Shown here piece by piece: positions 11,901 to 21,435 of a DNA stretch of 64,000 nucleotides (position 1 is the first letter of the stretch; the number at the start of each line of letters is the position of its first letter). The notes under the pieces were generated by a model. That model was not told where the DNA came from and searched no databases. It saw nothing but the letters and a program-made list of their open reading frames with translations. The stretch comes from Tindallia sp. (lineage in GTDB: Bacteria; Bacillota; Clostridia; Peptostreptococcales; Tindalliaceae), in assembly GCA_007134225.1 (NCBI GenBank), contig SLLE01000052.1, positions 1 to 64,000 on the forward strand. Direction: 5' to 3'. The position numbers and the translations under genes are program-made.

Positions 11901-12002
11901 TTCATAAAGATAATTGCCCGCAAACACAGATTGAGCCATGGTGCTGATGATCATGGTTCCAGATAAAACAATGGTTAACGATATTTTTTTCCAGGAATTC
12001 AT
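8901..12002 (-). CDS. Secreted multidomain phosphodiester glycosidase (NAGPA-like) with C-terminal stalk (copper amine oxidase N-like) domain
   Basis: Signal peptide; NAGPA-like DFFYVTNPDSPLGVMVRDGKMVSSP and LLMDGGGSTTMMTRNPG; C-terminal DDRLMVPVSHVSRALG...NDRTFIPISRFARAMNVEYVWDPERQTVTF. Confidence 0.8.
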   Translation of the reverse strand: MNSWKKISLTIVLSGTMIISTMAQSVFAGNYLYEDRQRTTIGSGVTHERVLRFGQSGWLHMNVVVVDLEDERTEIDLLQSSQGVSHKETLGQMLTQKNNPIAAINTDFFYVTNPDSPLGVMVRDGKMVSSPVTVKPFSALAITKDQQAIIDAWQNHMYVSSQNGEIFSIKSFNKITWNYHQTTILDRNWGEKTPGATNEYPDLVEVVVVDDEVREVRRGLPPVNIPENGYVLLASGQDGRRLHEVIRQGEKLIFHPHTVPSMDNIKLAVGGGTPLVRNGQIASFTEPVTGNHPRTAVGIDSSGKKLILVTVDGRHASYQGVNGEVLARLMIEAGSHHALLMDGGGSTTMMTRNPGDQAAELANVPSDGGQRRIINALAVSSSRNGYEEIGGIVLEADREMAFKNHGVNLKVKGYDEAYRALEVNLSQVGFNVVEGSGRVENGRLIPEASGRIKLEASYQGKSDTMEFEILEEVAAIQVEAPTYHIGINDEIRLTVEGIDPEGYRAPLTFNQVNWQDSNNLGSLSDGVYRSGPQEGVTVLRASYNGHSAAIPMAVGSQRTALPAFRHFIPKFLGYPEVVTGNVRVSDEGKVNNHSVRLDFDLTGSIETTAAYVTFENDYSLPAGTSEIGVWVHAYETAPHWIRAQVKDGNGNNHIVDLKQGIDWTGWKFLSGNLSRNLKAPLTLQRLYVVEPEPFFKTSGTLLFDGMEAIAPLQLPNLTAEEAGGQLQDRRNRTPEPIESAFSIHSDMSLSKSGNTLMEKNQSHTALREGDTLFLRLNSQNNGIRQTNYQQWPWLKNQLSSNTANNVVLLINHPVWGPQGFTDELEAELFNSELSKLVAAGKNAFVFYGNGTTGTEMRDGVRYIGMGRNADRKMNLYQSAGAIYYKATDDPYRDTPPTQVEEEESPQAREGSVVFRVGQNYYVAGEEKVELDAAPYLKDDRLMVPVSHVSRALGVPRENVRWDGERSMAVIETPEGITMRMEIGSSKLLVNEDSLEMGTEAEIRNDRTFIPISRFARAMNVEYVWDPERQTVTF

Positions 12003-12131
12003 AGGATCCCTCCGTATTTGTATTAACTGCAAAAGACTTTAATCTACTCTATTATAGTAAAGAAAGATGTTGGACGGGTTACAGTTCTTTTACAAATTGA
12101 AACTATTTCGGAAAATAGGTCTTTCGACTTC

Positions 12132-12995
12132 TTATACCGAATTCACTTCCTTAAATCCTTCTCCCAGTACTTCGTGGATGGTGGATACCATAATAAATGC
12201 GTAGGGGTCCTCATCATACACGAGTTTTTTCAGTTTGACAACCTGCGCCCTGCTGACCACGCATAGCAACATGTCTTTTGTTTCTCCCGTATACATTCCT
12301 TTCGCATCAATAGCCGTAACGCCTCTGCCTAATTCATCAATGATTCTTTTGCCGATCCTGTCCGGTTTGCTGGAGATGATATAAAAAGCCTTGGAATAGC
12401 TAAGATCTTCCACAATAAAATCGGCCAATTTTACCACAATATAGAGAGCAATCACAGAGTAGAGGGCTGTTTCCACTTTTCTTTCCACAATACCGGCAAA
12501 GGCAACAATGAAAAGGTCCAGAATCATCATCAGTTTTGCAATGCTAAGGGAGGGAAGGTAGTGGTTAATCATGGCCCCCGCCAAATCCGTGCCACCTGTG
12601 GTCCCACCCATTTTAAACACAAGGCCAATGCCAACCCCCAAGGTTACGCCACCATAGATTGCTGCCAACAATATGTCAGTGGTGATGGTGTAATGGGCAC
12701 CAAAAAAGATAATGAATAATCGAAGAAACAATGAAAGCATCAATGTTGCATAAGCGGTTTTGGCACCAAAGGCTTTTCCGAGAATCATAATCCCGGCAAT
12801 AAAGAGGGGTATATTAATAACGAGGTTGGTTATGTCCATGGGTATTCCCATCAATTTTTGAATAACCACCGCCAAACCTGTCACGCCCCCCGGCGCAATG
12901 GTATTGGGTTCCAAAAAAAAATGCAAGGCGAATGCCATCATCGCACTGCCCAGCGTTATTACTGCGTATTCCAGAATAATAGAGCTTTTTTTCAT
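12132..12995 (-). CDS. YitT family membrane protein (DUF2179 C-terminal domain)
   Basis: Multi-TM with PGGVTGLAVVIQKL and C-terminal DUF2179-like region. Confidence 0.88.
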   Translation of the reverse strand: MKKSSIILEYAVITLGSAMMAFALHFFLEPNTIAPGGVTGLAVVIQKLMGIPMDITNLVINIPLFIAGIMILGKAFGAKTAYATLMLSLFLRLFIIFFGAHYTITTDILLAAIYGGVTLGVGIGLVFKMGGTTGGTDLAGAMINHYLPSLSIAKLMMILDLFIVAFAGIVERKVETALYSVIALYIVVKLADFIVEDLSYSKAFYIISSKPDRIGKRIIDELGRGVTAIDAKGMYTGETKDMLLCVVSRAQVVKLKKLVYDEDPYAFIMVSTIHEVLGEGFKEVNSV

Positions 12996-13019
12996 CCAGA
13001 TCCCTGCCTTTCTATCCAA

Positions 13020-13736
13020 TCATTTCCATATAATTTTCCATAAAAACTGAGGTAATACGGTCATTCTTTTTATTCGCCACGGTTCCTTCATCAACCGATA
13101 GAACCACTCAAGTCCTACTTTTTGAAAAGCCAGAGGCGCTCTTTTGGCAACGCCGGCATAAACATCCAGGCTGCCGCCAATTCCCATGGCTATTTTACAT
13201 TTCAATTCTCCCCGCTGTTGCTGGATCCAAATTTCCTGTCTTGGAAAGCCAAGACCTGCAAACAATACATCTGCATGAGACTGGTTGATCATTTGAATCA
13301 TATGTGCAGAATCGTCGTTATCAAAGTACCCGTGATGTATCCCGGCAATCTGTATGCCTGAGTACTTTTCTTTTATGTTTGTTGCTGCCTGTTCCGCCAC
13401 TCCGGGCTTGCTGCCTAATAGAAAGACCCGCTTTTCAGTTTGATGACAATAGTATAAAATTTGGTCCATGGTGTCGATGCCAGTAACGCGTTCCTTTAGC
13501 CCCATCTTTTTGATTTTGGAAGCGATAATCAGGCCAATCCCATCGGGCAGAACCAAGTCCGAAGATTTCAACGCATCCATCAGCCCATCATGCTTCTGGG
13601 CCGCCATCACCATTTCCGGATTTGGTGTCATAATGCTGCGGCATTGAGTTTCTTCCAAATAATCCGCTATAATCTCAGGAATCTGATGCCGGGTGATCGG
13701 CGTTATAGGCACTCCCATTATTTCAACAGGTTTCAT
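13020..13736 (-). CDS. WecG/TagA/CpsF family glycosyltransferase
   Basis: MTPNPEMVMAAQ, LPDGIGLI, GLGFPRQEIWI, MGIGGSLDVYAG motifs. Confidence 0.92.
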   Translation of the reverse strand: MKPVEIMGVPITPITRHQIPEIIADYLEETQCRSIMTPNPEMVMAAQKHDGLMDALKSSDLVLPDGIGLIIASKIKKMGLKERVTGIDTMDQILYYCHQTEKRVFLLGSKPGVAEQAATNIKEKYSGIQIAGIHHGYFDNDDSAHMIQMINQSHADVLFAGLGFPRQEIWIQQQRGELKCKIAMGIGGSLDVYAGVAKRAPLAFQKVGLEWFYRLMKEPWRIKRMTVLPQFLWKIIWK

Positions 13737-14809
13737 GAAATCCCTTCTCCTCTATACATAAATTCCTTTATCATCGTTGCATTGCGGTGTGCTTTTTGAT
13801 TTAATTCCGTTTTTGCCTCTTGTAGTCTGTTTTGATATTCCTTTTTGTCTCGGATCAATTGGTTCACACTCTCTTTGATCTGCGCTTCCGTCATCGTTTC
13901 AACCTCACCGGCGCAGGGCTGGTGAACCAATTTTAAAAAGCTGGTGATTTTGGATTCGTAGGACAAACCTACCATTGGCACTTCTGCAATGGCCGCAAAA
14001 ATGAGGGAATGCAGCCGCATGCCAATCAGAAAATCCAGTTTGCCAATTTCAGCAATCATCTCTTTAGGTTCCTTTTTTCCCTGTAGTACTTCCGCCGGCA
14101 TCTTCATGATCGAAACCACTTCATTCGATATGATTAAGTCGGAGGGATGCTGCATTGGTATAAAAACTACCCGATAGCCACGTTGAACCAATTCATCGGC
14201 ACAAGCCGCCACCGCGGCCGTATAGTTTTCCTTTCCTTTCCAATTTCTAAGGGAAATACCGACGGTAGGCTTTTCAGCCGTCACAGCACTTTTTTCCGAA
14301 AGGACAGAAAGGGTAAAGGCAGCATCTGCCGTAACAACGATGTTTCTGTGGACCCCAAGAGATTCCATCACTTTCTTGGATTCTTCGTCCCGCACTGTTA
14401 TGAGATCCACTCGATTAATAATGAGTCTGGCCAAAGCCTTATTAAAGGGGCGACTTACCGGCCCAAATCCATTCCCATAGAAGGCAACTTTCTTGCCGGC
14501 CAGTTTTGCCAGCGTGATGATTCCCAGATAGTACAGCATCGAACGACTGCTGGTTACATCCTGAAGAATGGAACCGCCACCGCTCATCACCAAGTCCGAT
14601 TTGCAAATGGATTGGAACACCTGAAAAAAGCGATTTCTGCTGACTGCATGAATCTGATATCGTTTTTCAGTTTCGGCGGCTGCATAACTAAGAGCAGAAA
14701 GATGGACTCCTGGAAGGATTCGTCGAAACTGTTCAACGATGGCTTCCAGAATGGCCTCATCTCCAATATTGTTAAATCCATAATAGCCAAACATAAAAAT
14801 CCGTTTCAT
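13733..14809 (-). CDS. csaB: Polysaccharide pyruvyl transferase CsaB
   Basis: GYYGFNNIGDEAIL, SGGGSILQDVTSSRS, GMRLHSLIFAAIAEVPMVGLSYESKI motifs; next to TagA family gene. Confidence 0.9.
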   Translation of the reverse strand: MKRIFMFGYYGFNNIGDEAILEAIVEQFRRILPGVHLSALSYAAAETEKRYQIHAVSRNRFFQVFQSICKSDLVMSGGGSILQDVTSSRSMLYYLGIITLAKLAGKKVAFYGNGFGPVSRPFNKALARLIINRVDLITVRDEESKKVMESLGVHRNIVVTADAAFTLSVLSEKSAVTAEKPTVGISLRNWKGKENYTAAVAACADELVQRGYRVVFIPMQHPSDLIISNEVVSIMKMPAEVLQGKKEPKEMIAEIGKLDFLIGMRLHSLIFAAIAEVPMVGLSYESKITSFLKLVHQPCAGEVETMTEAQIKESVNQLIRDKKEYQNRLQEAKTELNQKAHRNATMIKEFMYRGEGIS

Positions 14810-14823
14810 ATTTTTTCCCTTTC

Positions 14824-17016
14824 TCATGACTTTTGCCCTGTCAGGTCCAGCTCACTCCATAAAGGTTGAATCCAGCGACAAAAAGCGTAGACTAAGAAGC
14901 TAAGTGCCGCTAGGTAGATCAGAAAAAAAGGTATGGATGCCAGCAGCGAATAGAGGGTTCTGATGACGGAAACGTATACTGGTGTCCTTAAATGGCTAAA
15001 AGTGTTGACAATGGAAGTCTGACCAATTACCGTCGCCATTCCCGTCAAAAATAACAGGGATTTAATTCGAAGGGAGGCAATATACCCACCAATCATCAAA
15101 GCCGGAAATGCAACGGTAAATTCTTTCGTTCGTGGCCTTACCAAAAGCTTTTCTTCCAGGATGTTGCGGATAATCATTTCTATTTCCATTGGCTGCAAAT
15201 TACCTTCATGACCTGTTCTGGCCAGATATACGTATCCGGCAATCATGACAAAGCCAAGCACTGCAACGTAAATGATTTTAATATTTTCCATCATTAAGTG
15301 GCGTACTTCACGAAGCCTGATGCCCGGATTGGCAATGTCCTGGTCCCGACGTTTGTAACCAAAATAAAACATAAACTGCAGGCCGAAAATAGCGACGGGG
15401 ATTAATTGACCCATCTTAACGCCTCGAAAGATGTCCGTCTCCAGGAGATATCGGACATCGGACAATGCCGCTGCCACTATTATAGCACCGATGGAAGAAA
15501 TCAATGTCACTTTCACCAATATGTTTAAACCGGCAAAAAAAGATTGGGAAAATTTAAGGGGTTGCGATTTCAAAAAGTATTTTCTCGTTGCTTCGCAAAA
15601 AACTTGCATGCCAAGAGATGGAAAAATTACTGCCGCTGTCAATGCCAGCATTTTTTCTCCCCAGGCTGGACGCAGGAGCCATATGCCGGATAATGTCATC
15701 GCGCTTATCACTAGTAGGCCAATCCAAATAAACTCTGGAAGCGGAAAAAGTTTTTTCATCAACAATATCCCGCCAGCCACCGTTCCGATGAACATCAGCA
15801 TCATCCAAATAGAATCAGGCTGATGTTCAGGAAATGTTGAAGCATCGCCAAAAACCATACCATGTCGGGATATTCTATCTTCAAATCGCTGAAAAATCCT
15901 TTCATATTCGTCTGCATCAGTAATGTAGATATTTGGATTTTCCATGAAAGGTTTAAAGTAAATTAGTCGAATATTTCGTTCTGTAACAGCCCTGTAAAGA
16001 GTATTCTCAATTTCCTCTGCTCCTTCATAGTTATAAAATTGATATCGTTGTTGAATAAACGGCCAGACATTAAACACTCGAACTGCATTTGATTTCATCC
16101 TGTCTGCCATTTCATCAAAACCATCTAGTTCCAAATGCTCGCGCTGAAAAGAAGTTTCGATCATTGCCAACCTGATATTATTTTGGAGCAAATAGTCTTC
16201 AAGCTTATAAATTGATTTATCTACATAGCCGGGCATCTGCTTTCCAGAATAAAAAATTGCTGTCGGATTAATTTCATAAAAATCCAGATCCTTAATTAAA
16301 GCATTAATATATTTTTCGCCAGTCCAGTCTTTATAACCGTGAGGTCTTGGCATCACTTCAAGCCCAGCTTCTTTAATTGTATTAATTTTTTCCGGATTAA
16401 AGCCCAGGCTCAGCCTATTCAATTGAGAAGAGTGCACTCGTTGTTCCCACATATAGCTTCGACCATCAGTGTCTTCTAGTTGCTGTGGCTCATTAAAAAC
16501 GGCATCATTCACTGACCCATGAATAACGATAACATACTCTTCATTATCCCGGAGAATCGAAAAGCGATCTTCATCATATCGACTCGTTAGACCGTCTGAG
16601 ATTTGCTTGTACAATGTCCTTTCTTCTGTCATTACGACGACATCATAGTCGTTTATCCCAGTTTCTGCATGATAGCGGATTAATGCTTTGGGTACAAACT
16701 GTTGCCAATTCCATTCACGAAGAATATCACGTCCAATGTCCACGCTTAATGGTTTCAGCTCCTGGCGAAACAATCCAAGGCTTTCTTCTTCCAACACTAC
16801 ATGGGTAACACCCAGTGCTTTAAATTTTTGCAGCCACCATTCCAGGCTTTGATCCGACTGTTCCGCCAGTTCTTTCGTTTCATAATAGTCTATGAAAAAC
16901 TCAACCTGTTTATGATTTGATTCAATATTGATCCGTTGTATGACAAGGATGGCGCTGGATAAAACAGATAGTGCAATTAGCAGGAGGAGTATTCTGTCAA
17001 ATGTCCATTTTTTCAT
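14824..17016 (-). CDS. DUF5693 family membrane protein
   Basis: 730 aa, N-terminal TM, large extracytoplasmic domain, C-terminal multi-TM; position beside csaB fits the family. Confidence 0.7.
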   Translation of the reverse strand: MKKWTFDRILLLLIALSVLSSAILVIQRINIESNHKQVEFFIDYYETKELAEQSDQSLEWWLQKFKALGVTHVVLEEESLGLFRQELKPLSVDIGRDILREWNWQQFVPKALIRYHAETGINDYDVVVMTEERTLYKQISDGLTSRYDEDRFSILRDNEEYVIVIHGSVNDAVFNEPQQLEDTDGRSYMWEQRVHSSQLNRLSLGFNPEKINTIKEAGLEVMPRPHGYKDWTGEKYINALIKDLDFYEINPTAIFYSGKQMPGYVDKSIYKLEDYLLQNNIRLAMIETSFQREHLELDGFDEMADRMKSNAVRVFNVWPFIQQRYQFYNYEGAEEIENTLYRAVTERNIRLIYFKPFMENPNIYITDADEYERIFQRFEDRISRHGMVFGDASTFPEHQPDSIWMMLMFIGTVAGGILLMKKLFPLPEFIWIGLLVISAMTLSGIWLLRPAWGEKMLALTAAVIFPSLGMQVFCEATRKYFLKSQPLKFSQSFFAGLNILVKVTLISSIGAIIVAAALSDVRYLLETDIFRGVKMGQLIPVAIFGLQFMFYFGYKRRDQDIANPGIRLREVRHLMMENIKIIYVAVLGFVMIAGYVYLARTGHEGNLQPMEIEMIIRNILEEKLLVRPRTKEFTVAFPALMIGGYIASLRIKSLLFLTGMATVIGQTSIVNTFSHLRTPVYVSVIRTLYSLLASIPFFLIYLAALSFLVYAFCRWIQPLWSELDLTGQKS

Positions 17017-17043
17017 TGATATTAAGTCCTTTCCTTAGCAATA

Positions 17044-17100
17044 GGCTCGAAAGCAGGCAGGAAATGTATGAGTGACTACACTCCTGCCTGCTTTTGAGCC
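17044..17100. terminator. Long interrupted inverted repeat, possible terminator between mazF and DUF5693 gene
   Basis: GGCTCgAAAGCAGGCAGGA ... TCCTGCCTGCTTTtGAGCC; no clear T-run. Confidence 0.5.
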
Positions 17101-17136
17101 TTGCTTCAACCTATGTAGATGCATCGAAAATATGTA

Positions 17137-17484
17137 TTAAAAATCCATCAACCCTACACTAATCATGAGCGCCTGATTCACGTCCGTCATGGCGTCTTCA
17201 TCCATTCGACCCAGTCGCTGCTGCAGTCTTTTTTTGTCAATGGTTCTGATCTGTTCCAACAAAATAACCGAGTCTTTCGCAAGTCCATAGTCTGGCGCTT
17301 TTACTTCAATGTGTGTCGGTAGCTTTGCTTTGTTAATTTGTGTGGTGATCGCTGCCACAATAACCGTGGGACTGTACCGGTTGCCTATATTATTCTGAAC
17401 GATTAATACCGGCCGAATCCCACCTTGCTCGGATCCGACCGCCGGGCTTAAATCAGCGTAATAAATTTCTCCTCTTTTTACCAT
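17137..17484 (-). CDS. MazF/PemK-type mRNA interferase toxin (EndoA-like)
   Basis: [46 protein letters not shown]. Confidence 0.95.
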   Translation of the reverse strand: MVKRGEIYYADLSPAVGSEQGGIRPVLIVQNNIGNRYSPTVIVAAITTQINKAKLPTHIEVKAPDYGLAKDSVILLEQIRTIDKKRLQQRLGRMDEDAMTDVNQALMISVGLMDF

Positions 17485-17768
17485 GGCACCTCTTTCCATT
17501 CTGGCATCTCATCTTCGTAGTTTTGCAGCAGTGAATATTCAATGCATAGTCCGATTTCTGCCAAAGCCAAGTTGATATTACCCATCTCTTCGTACCCATT
17601 CTTCATTTTTTCATACATCAATAATTTATTCTTTTCACAAATAAACAGCTGCATTGCTTCTTTTATGATTTGATTTCTGTTTTTATTTTCCTTTTGCCCA
17701 TAGTAATCCAAGTCGCGTATCAGGTTTTCAGGCAAATGAATTTTCAAAAACTGTTCCGGTTTCTTCAT
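17478..17768 (-). CDS. Ribbon-helix-helix antitoxin (MazE/EndoAI-like)
   Basis: Small RHH-like protein ([37 protein letters not shown]) overlapping the mazF start. Confidence 0.85.
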   Translation of the reverse strand: MKKPEQFLKIHLPENLIRDLDYYGQKENKNRNQIIKEAMQLFICEKNKLLMYEKMKNGYEEMGNINLALAEIGLCIEYSLLQNYEDEMPEWKEVPW

Positions 17769-17843
17769 AGCGCACCTCCGGACGGAAAAGTAATTTGTTA
17801 CAGCATATTATAACCGAAGGGGTCATAGAATGTCAACGAAGCT

Positions 17844-19013
17844 TTAGAGAAGGTCGTCCCGATATTGAATCACTTCGCCGTTTTCGATGTAAGTACGTGG
17901 AACACGCCTACTCACCATACAGGTGATTTCGTAATTAATGGTACCCAGTTTACGTGCCGCATCATCAACCGTATCTCCATCCGCTTCATTCGTGGCGTAC
18001 AGTGTAACCTCTTCTCCACGCTGAACATCCAGCCCAGTTACATCCACCATACATTGATCCATGCAAATCCTTCCAACCACCGGACACTTTTTGCTCTGGA
18101 TCATTACTTCCGCTTTACCACCCAACATTCTGGTGTAACCGTCTGCATAACCGACCGGCAAAGTGGCAATTTTCATTTTTTTTGGTGCTCTAAAGGTTAA
18201 TCCATAGCTAACCCCAGTGCCTTCTTCTATTTCTTTCACATGAGCAACCCTTGTTTTTAGGGCCATCACCCTTTTGAGCTTAAACTGATGATGATCCACT
18301 TCTTCGGAAGGATATAACCCGTACATCATAATTCCAGCTCTCACCATGTCCAAATGGGTTTCCGGCATATCAATAATAGCTGCACTATTCGCCACGTGCT
18401 TCATAGGGATTTGAATACCTCTACTCTCCAAATCAAGGCAGAATCCCTTGTATTTGTTCATTTGAATTCGGGCTTCATGTTTGTTTTCATCGTCTGCAGC
18501 AGCAAAGTGAGTGTAAATTCCTTCCACTTCCAGATTAGACAGTTTCGTAATTTTTTCGATCTCATCCAGGGACTGAGTAGAGGGCAGAAAGCCAAGCCTT
18601 GACATCCCTGTATCTAATTTAATGTGAATGACGGCTTTTTTGTTGGCGGCTTCCGCCTCCTTTGATATGATCCAAGCTTGTTCCATGGTGTAAATCGTTA
18701 ACGCAAGGTCTTTCTGGATTGCATGCTGTACCAACTCATCCGGCGTATATCCCAGAATCAGAATTGGTTTATCACATCCGTTATGACGAAGTTCCATTGC
18801 TTCCGTTAAGGCAGCAACTGCAAACCTGTCAACACCATATTGTTCCAAATATTCGGCAAACTGAATGGCGCCGTGTCCATATCCGTTTGCTTTAATCACG
18901 CCACAAATTTTCGTTTTATCCGGAATGTTTTTCCTGATTTCTTTGATGTTGTGTGCCAGATGGTCAAGATAAATTTCTGCCCAAACCGGTCTTTTAAGAT
19001 GCTCTGATCGCAT
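17844..19013 (-). CDS. alr: Alanine racemase
   Basis: PLP motif VIKANGYGHGA; DTGMSRLGF; GVSYGLTFRA; GRICMDQCMVDVT. Confidence 0.97.
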   Translation of the reverse strand: MRSEHLKRPVWAEIYLDHLAHNIKEIRKNIPDKTKICGVIKANGYGHGAIQFAEYLEQYGVDRFAVAALTEAMELRHNGCDKPILILGYTPDELVQHAIQKDLALTIYTMEQAWIISKEAEAANKKAVIHIKLDTGMSRLGFLPSTQSLDEIEKITKLSNLEVEGIYTHFAAADDENKHEARIQMNKYKGFCLDLESRGIQIPMKHVANSAAIIDMPETHLDMVRAGIMMYGLYPSEEVDHHQFKLKRVMALKTRVAHVKEIEEGTGVSYGLTFRAPKKMKIATLPVGYADGYTRMLGGKAEVMIQSKKCPVVGRICMDQCMVDVTGLDVQRGEEVTLYATNEADGDTVDDAARKLGTINYEITCMVSRRVPRTYIENGEVIQYRDDLL

Positions 19014-19026
19014 TTAATTCTCCCTC

Positions 19027-19407
19027 CTAACTCACGTCGACTTCACCTATAGCGAAAGCCATTGCAAGATCACGGGTATGAGTAATGCTGATATGAATAC
19101 GCTTTATTGATTTTTGGGTTGCCATTTCTTTAGCCTTACCCTCTAATTCCACATATGGAGCTCCTGCCATGTTTTTCAGAATCAGTATTTCCCGCCAGCT
19201 AACCTTGCCAATTCCTGTACCCAGTACTTTTGCCACTGCTTCTTTGGCCGAAAAAATACCTGCAATGGTTTCTGTCCGATTTCCTCTCTCTTCGCATTGC
19301 TGTCTTTCGGTTGCTGTCATGATTCTTTCTGTGAATCTGTTGTTTCTTGCTATGGCTTGTTTTATCCTGGCAATTTCAACCAAGTCAACCCCTGTCGATA
19401 AAATCAT
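19027..19407 (-). CDS. acpS: Holo-[acyl-carrier-protein] synthase
   Basis: GVDLVEIARIKQAI, AGIFSAKEAVAKVLGTGIG; start placed at MILSTGVDL. Confidence 0.93.
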   Translation of the reverse strand: MILSTGVDLVEIARIKQAIARNNRFTERIMTATERQQCEERGNRTETIAGIFSAKEAVAKVLGTGIGKVSWREILILKNMAGAPYVELEGKAKEMATQKSIKRIHISITHTRDLAMAFAIGEVDVS

Positions 19408-19566
19408 TAGGATGCTCCTGTTCTTATTCACGTTTTTATCCCGATTCAACTGATGCGACATTTCCAAAATCCGCTGCGTCATAGTAGATTCTTTTTTTAG
19501 TCTGACTGATCTCAACCTTGAATTGTTTTTTTAAAAAAACATGCCGACTCTCGACCATTTCTTTAG

Positions 19567-21405
19567 TTAAACAAACAACCTGGAAATCACCAGCATCGCC
19601 ATTATGATTGCTAATAAAATGGCATAGATTAATGCATCCCCAAAAATCATGGGCCTTTCATAGCGTTGCACACAATAATCAGGAAACTTTTCACATACTG
19701 TATTGACCGGTGAATAGATGTATCTCTCCGCACTGGCCCAGCCTGGCAGCTTCAGATGGAACAGATGGAATTTCATGCCGATTAAGAACATGGCAATCCC
19801 CAGTCCATAGACAATGACCATGCCGCTTAGGTCTTTCCAATTCCAAAAGTCCATGTCCACTAAGTAGTTGGAAATAAATTCAGGATCGTAGGAGAAGGCC
19901 AGTGCCGCCGGTATTAATGCCGTATCCATCAGCCAGTTGGGCGCAACTCCAAAGAAGATGATCAGCACCGCCAGGACGCCCATAGGTGCATTCATGCTCT
20001 TAGGATCACTTATCTGTAGGGGTTCATTGTCTTTATTCTTCCTGACAAAAATAAAATAGAAAAACTTGATAAAGGAACAAACTGTTCCTGCGCTGACGAC
20101 GGTAAAGATCCATTCTGCATATTCAAATGAAGAGTGTCCATACATAAAGGCTTCTTCAATGGCATGATGCAAAACCGTTTTACTGGCGTACCCGTTAAAC
20201 AGAGGCATACCGGTAATACCGAGGGCTGCAACAAGGCATAAGGCTGCTGTGATCGGCATCTTTTTCCACAGGCTGCCCATCCGATACATGTTTGTTTCGC
20301 CAGTTTGATAATACACGGCTCCCGCCACCATAAACAGCAGCACTTTAAAGAGGGAGTGGTTCAGCGAATGATACATGCTGCCGACAAAGCCCATGGGTCC
20401 AATATAGCCCAAGTATGCAGCCACGCCGGCACCCATGATAATATATCCCATTTGAGAAACACTGTGATAAGCCAGCATTTTTTTCGTACTGCCCTGCTGC
20501 AGAGCCATAAACACACCGACCACCATGGTTAAAATACCCAGCCAGATGACCACAAATCCGATATTCTCGGATACTTCCCAAAGCATGGGATAAAACTGTA
20601 GTCCCTGGGCTGCATCCACAGAAAAGGTTACTGATATGACTTTTAAGATTCCGTATGCGCCCACTTTGATCAGTACGCCTGAAGAGAGAGCAATCACCGC
20701 AATAGGAGCACCATCATATACCCTTGGCATCCAAAAATGGAAGGGAGCCATACCAGCTTTGATCCCAAATCCTCCAATAAGAAAGAAGGCTATAAAATAT
20801 TTAATATAACCAAGCTCGCTGAAACGCACCGCCAGATTCGTCCATTCAAACGTACCGGTATATGCCGACAGCATCAATATTCCACTGAGGATCATCAGAC
20901 CCCCTATAATGCTCATGTAAAGATAAACAAAACCTGCCTCCAGCTGCTCTTCACCACGATGGTACACCATCAGTGCATAAGAGGCAAAGGTCATGATCTC
21001 AAAAAACAGGAAAAAACTCAATAAATCGCCTGCCAAAAGCGTACCGATGGTTGCGATATAGGTAACGGTATAAAAAATATAATTAATGTCTTCACGGCTA
21101 AAGAAAGCAATAAGAAGCCATAGTAAGCCAGCAAGGATTAATAATGGAAAGTTTAACAGATCCACTTTGAAAAAGATTCCTGTTTCAAACACCCCGGTAA
21201 TGTTATAAATAATTGGTTCTCTTAATACTTCCGGAAAGGTGAACAAGAACAAAAAGGTTGTGGCTAAGATATAGCCCTTAACGAGAGTTCTTCGAACGTG
21301 TCTTTCTTTAGTTCCCACCAAAGGAATGACAATCACTTCCATTGCAACGAACGTGAGGAATAAAAGCGGTAGACCGATTTGGACAATAATTCGTGCCAGG
21401 TTCAC
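19567..21405 (-). CDS. Proton-conducting transporter membrane subunit (NuoL/M/N, MrpD-like), divergent paralogue
   Basis: Multi-TM; GIKAGMAPFHFWMPRVYDGAPIAVIALSSG and MKKMLAYHSVSQMGYIIMG. Confidence 0.88.
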   Translation of the reverse strand: MNLARIIVQIGLPLLFLTFVAMEVIVIPLVGTKERHVRRTLVKGYILATTFLFLFTFPEVLREPIIYNITGVFETGIFFKVDLLNFPLLILAGLLWLLIAFFSREDINYIFYTVTYIATIGTLLAGDLLSFFLFFEIMTFASYALMVYHRGEEQLEAGFVYLYMSIIGGLMILSGILMLSAYTGTFEWTNLAVRFSELGYIKYFIAFFLIGGFGIKAGMAPFHFWMPRVYDGAPIAVIALSSGVLIKVGAYGILKVISVTFSVDAAQGLQFYPMLWEVSENIGFVVIWLGILTMVVGVFMALQQGSTKKMLAYHSVSQMGYIIMGAGVAAYLGYIGPMGFVGSMYHSLNHSLFKVLLFMVAGAVYYQTGETNMYRMGSLWKKMPITAALCLVAALGITGMPLFNGYASKTVLHHAIEEAFMYGHSSFEYAEWIFTVVSAGTVCSFIKFFYFIFVRKNKDNEPLQISDPKSMNAPMGVLAVLIIFFGVAPNWLMDTALIPAALAFSYDPEFISNYLVDMDFWNWKDLSGMVIVYGLGIAMFLIGMKFHLFHLKLPGWASAERYIYSPVNTVCEKFPDYCVQRYERPMIFGDALIYAILLAIIMAMLVISRLFV

Positions 21406-21435
21406 AAAAGTAGGCTCCTTTCAGAATAAACAGGT

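Noticed and set aside
17137-17768. Novel toxin-antitoxin or defence system
   Set aside because: The pair is a standard chromosomal MazEF/EndoA-type module in its usual place beside alr.
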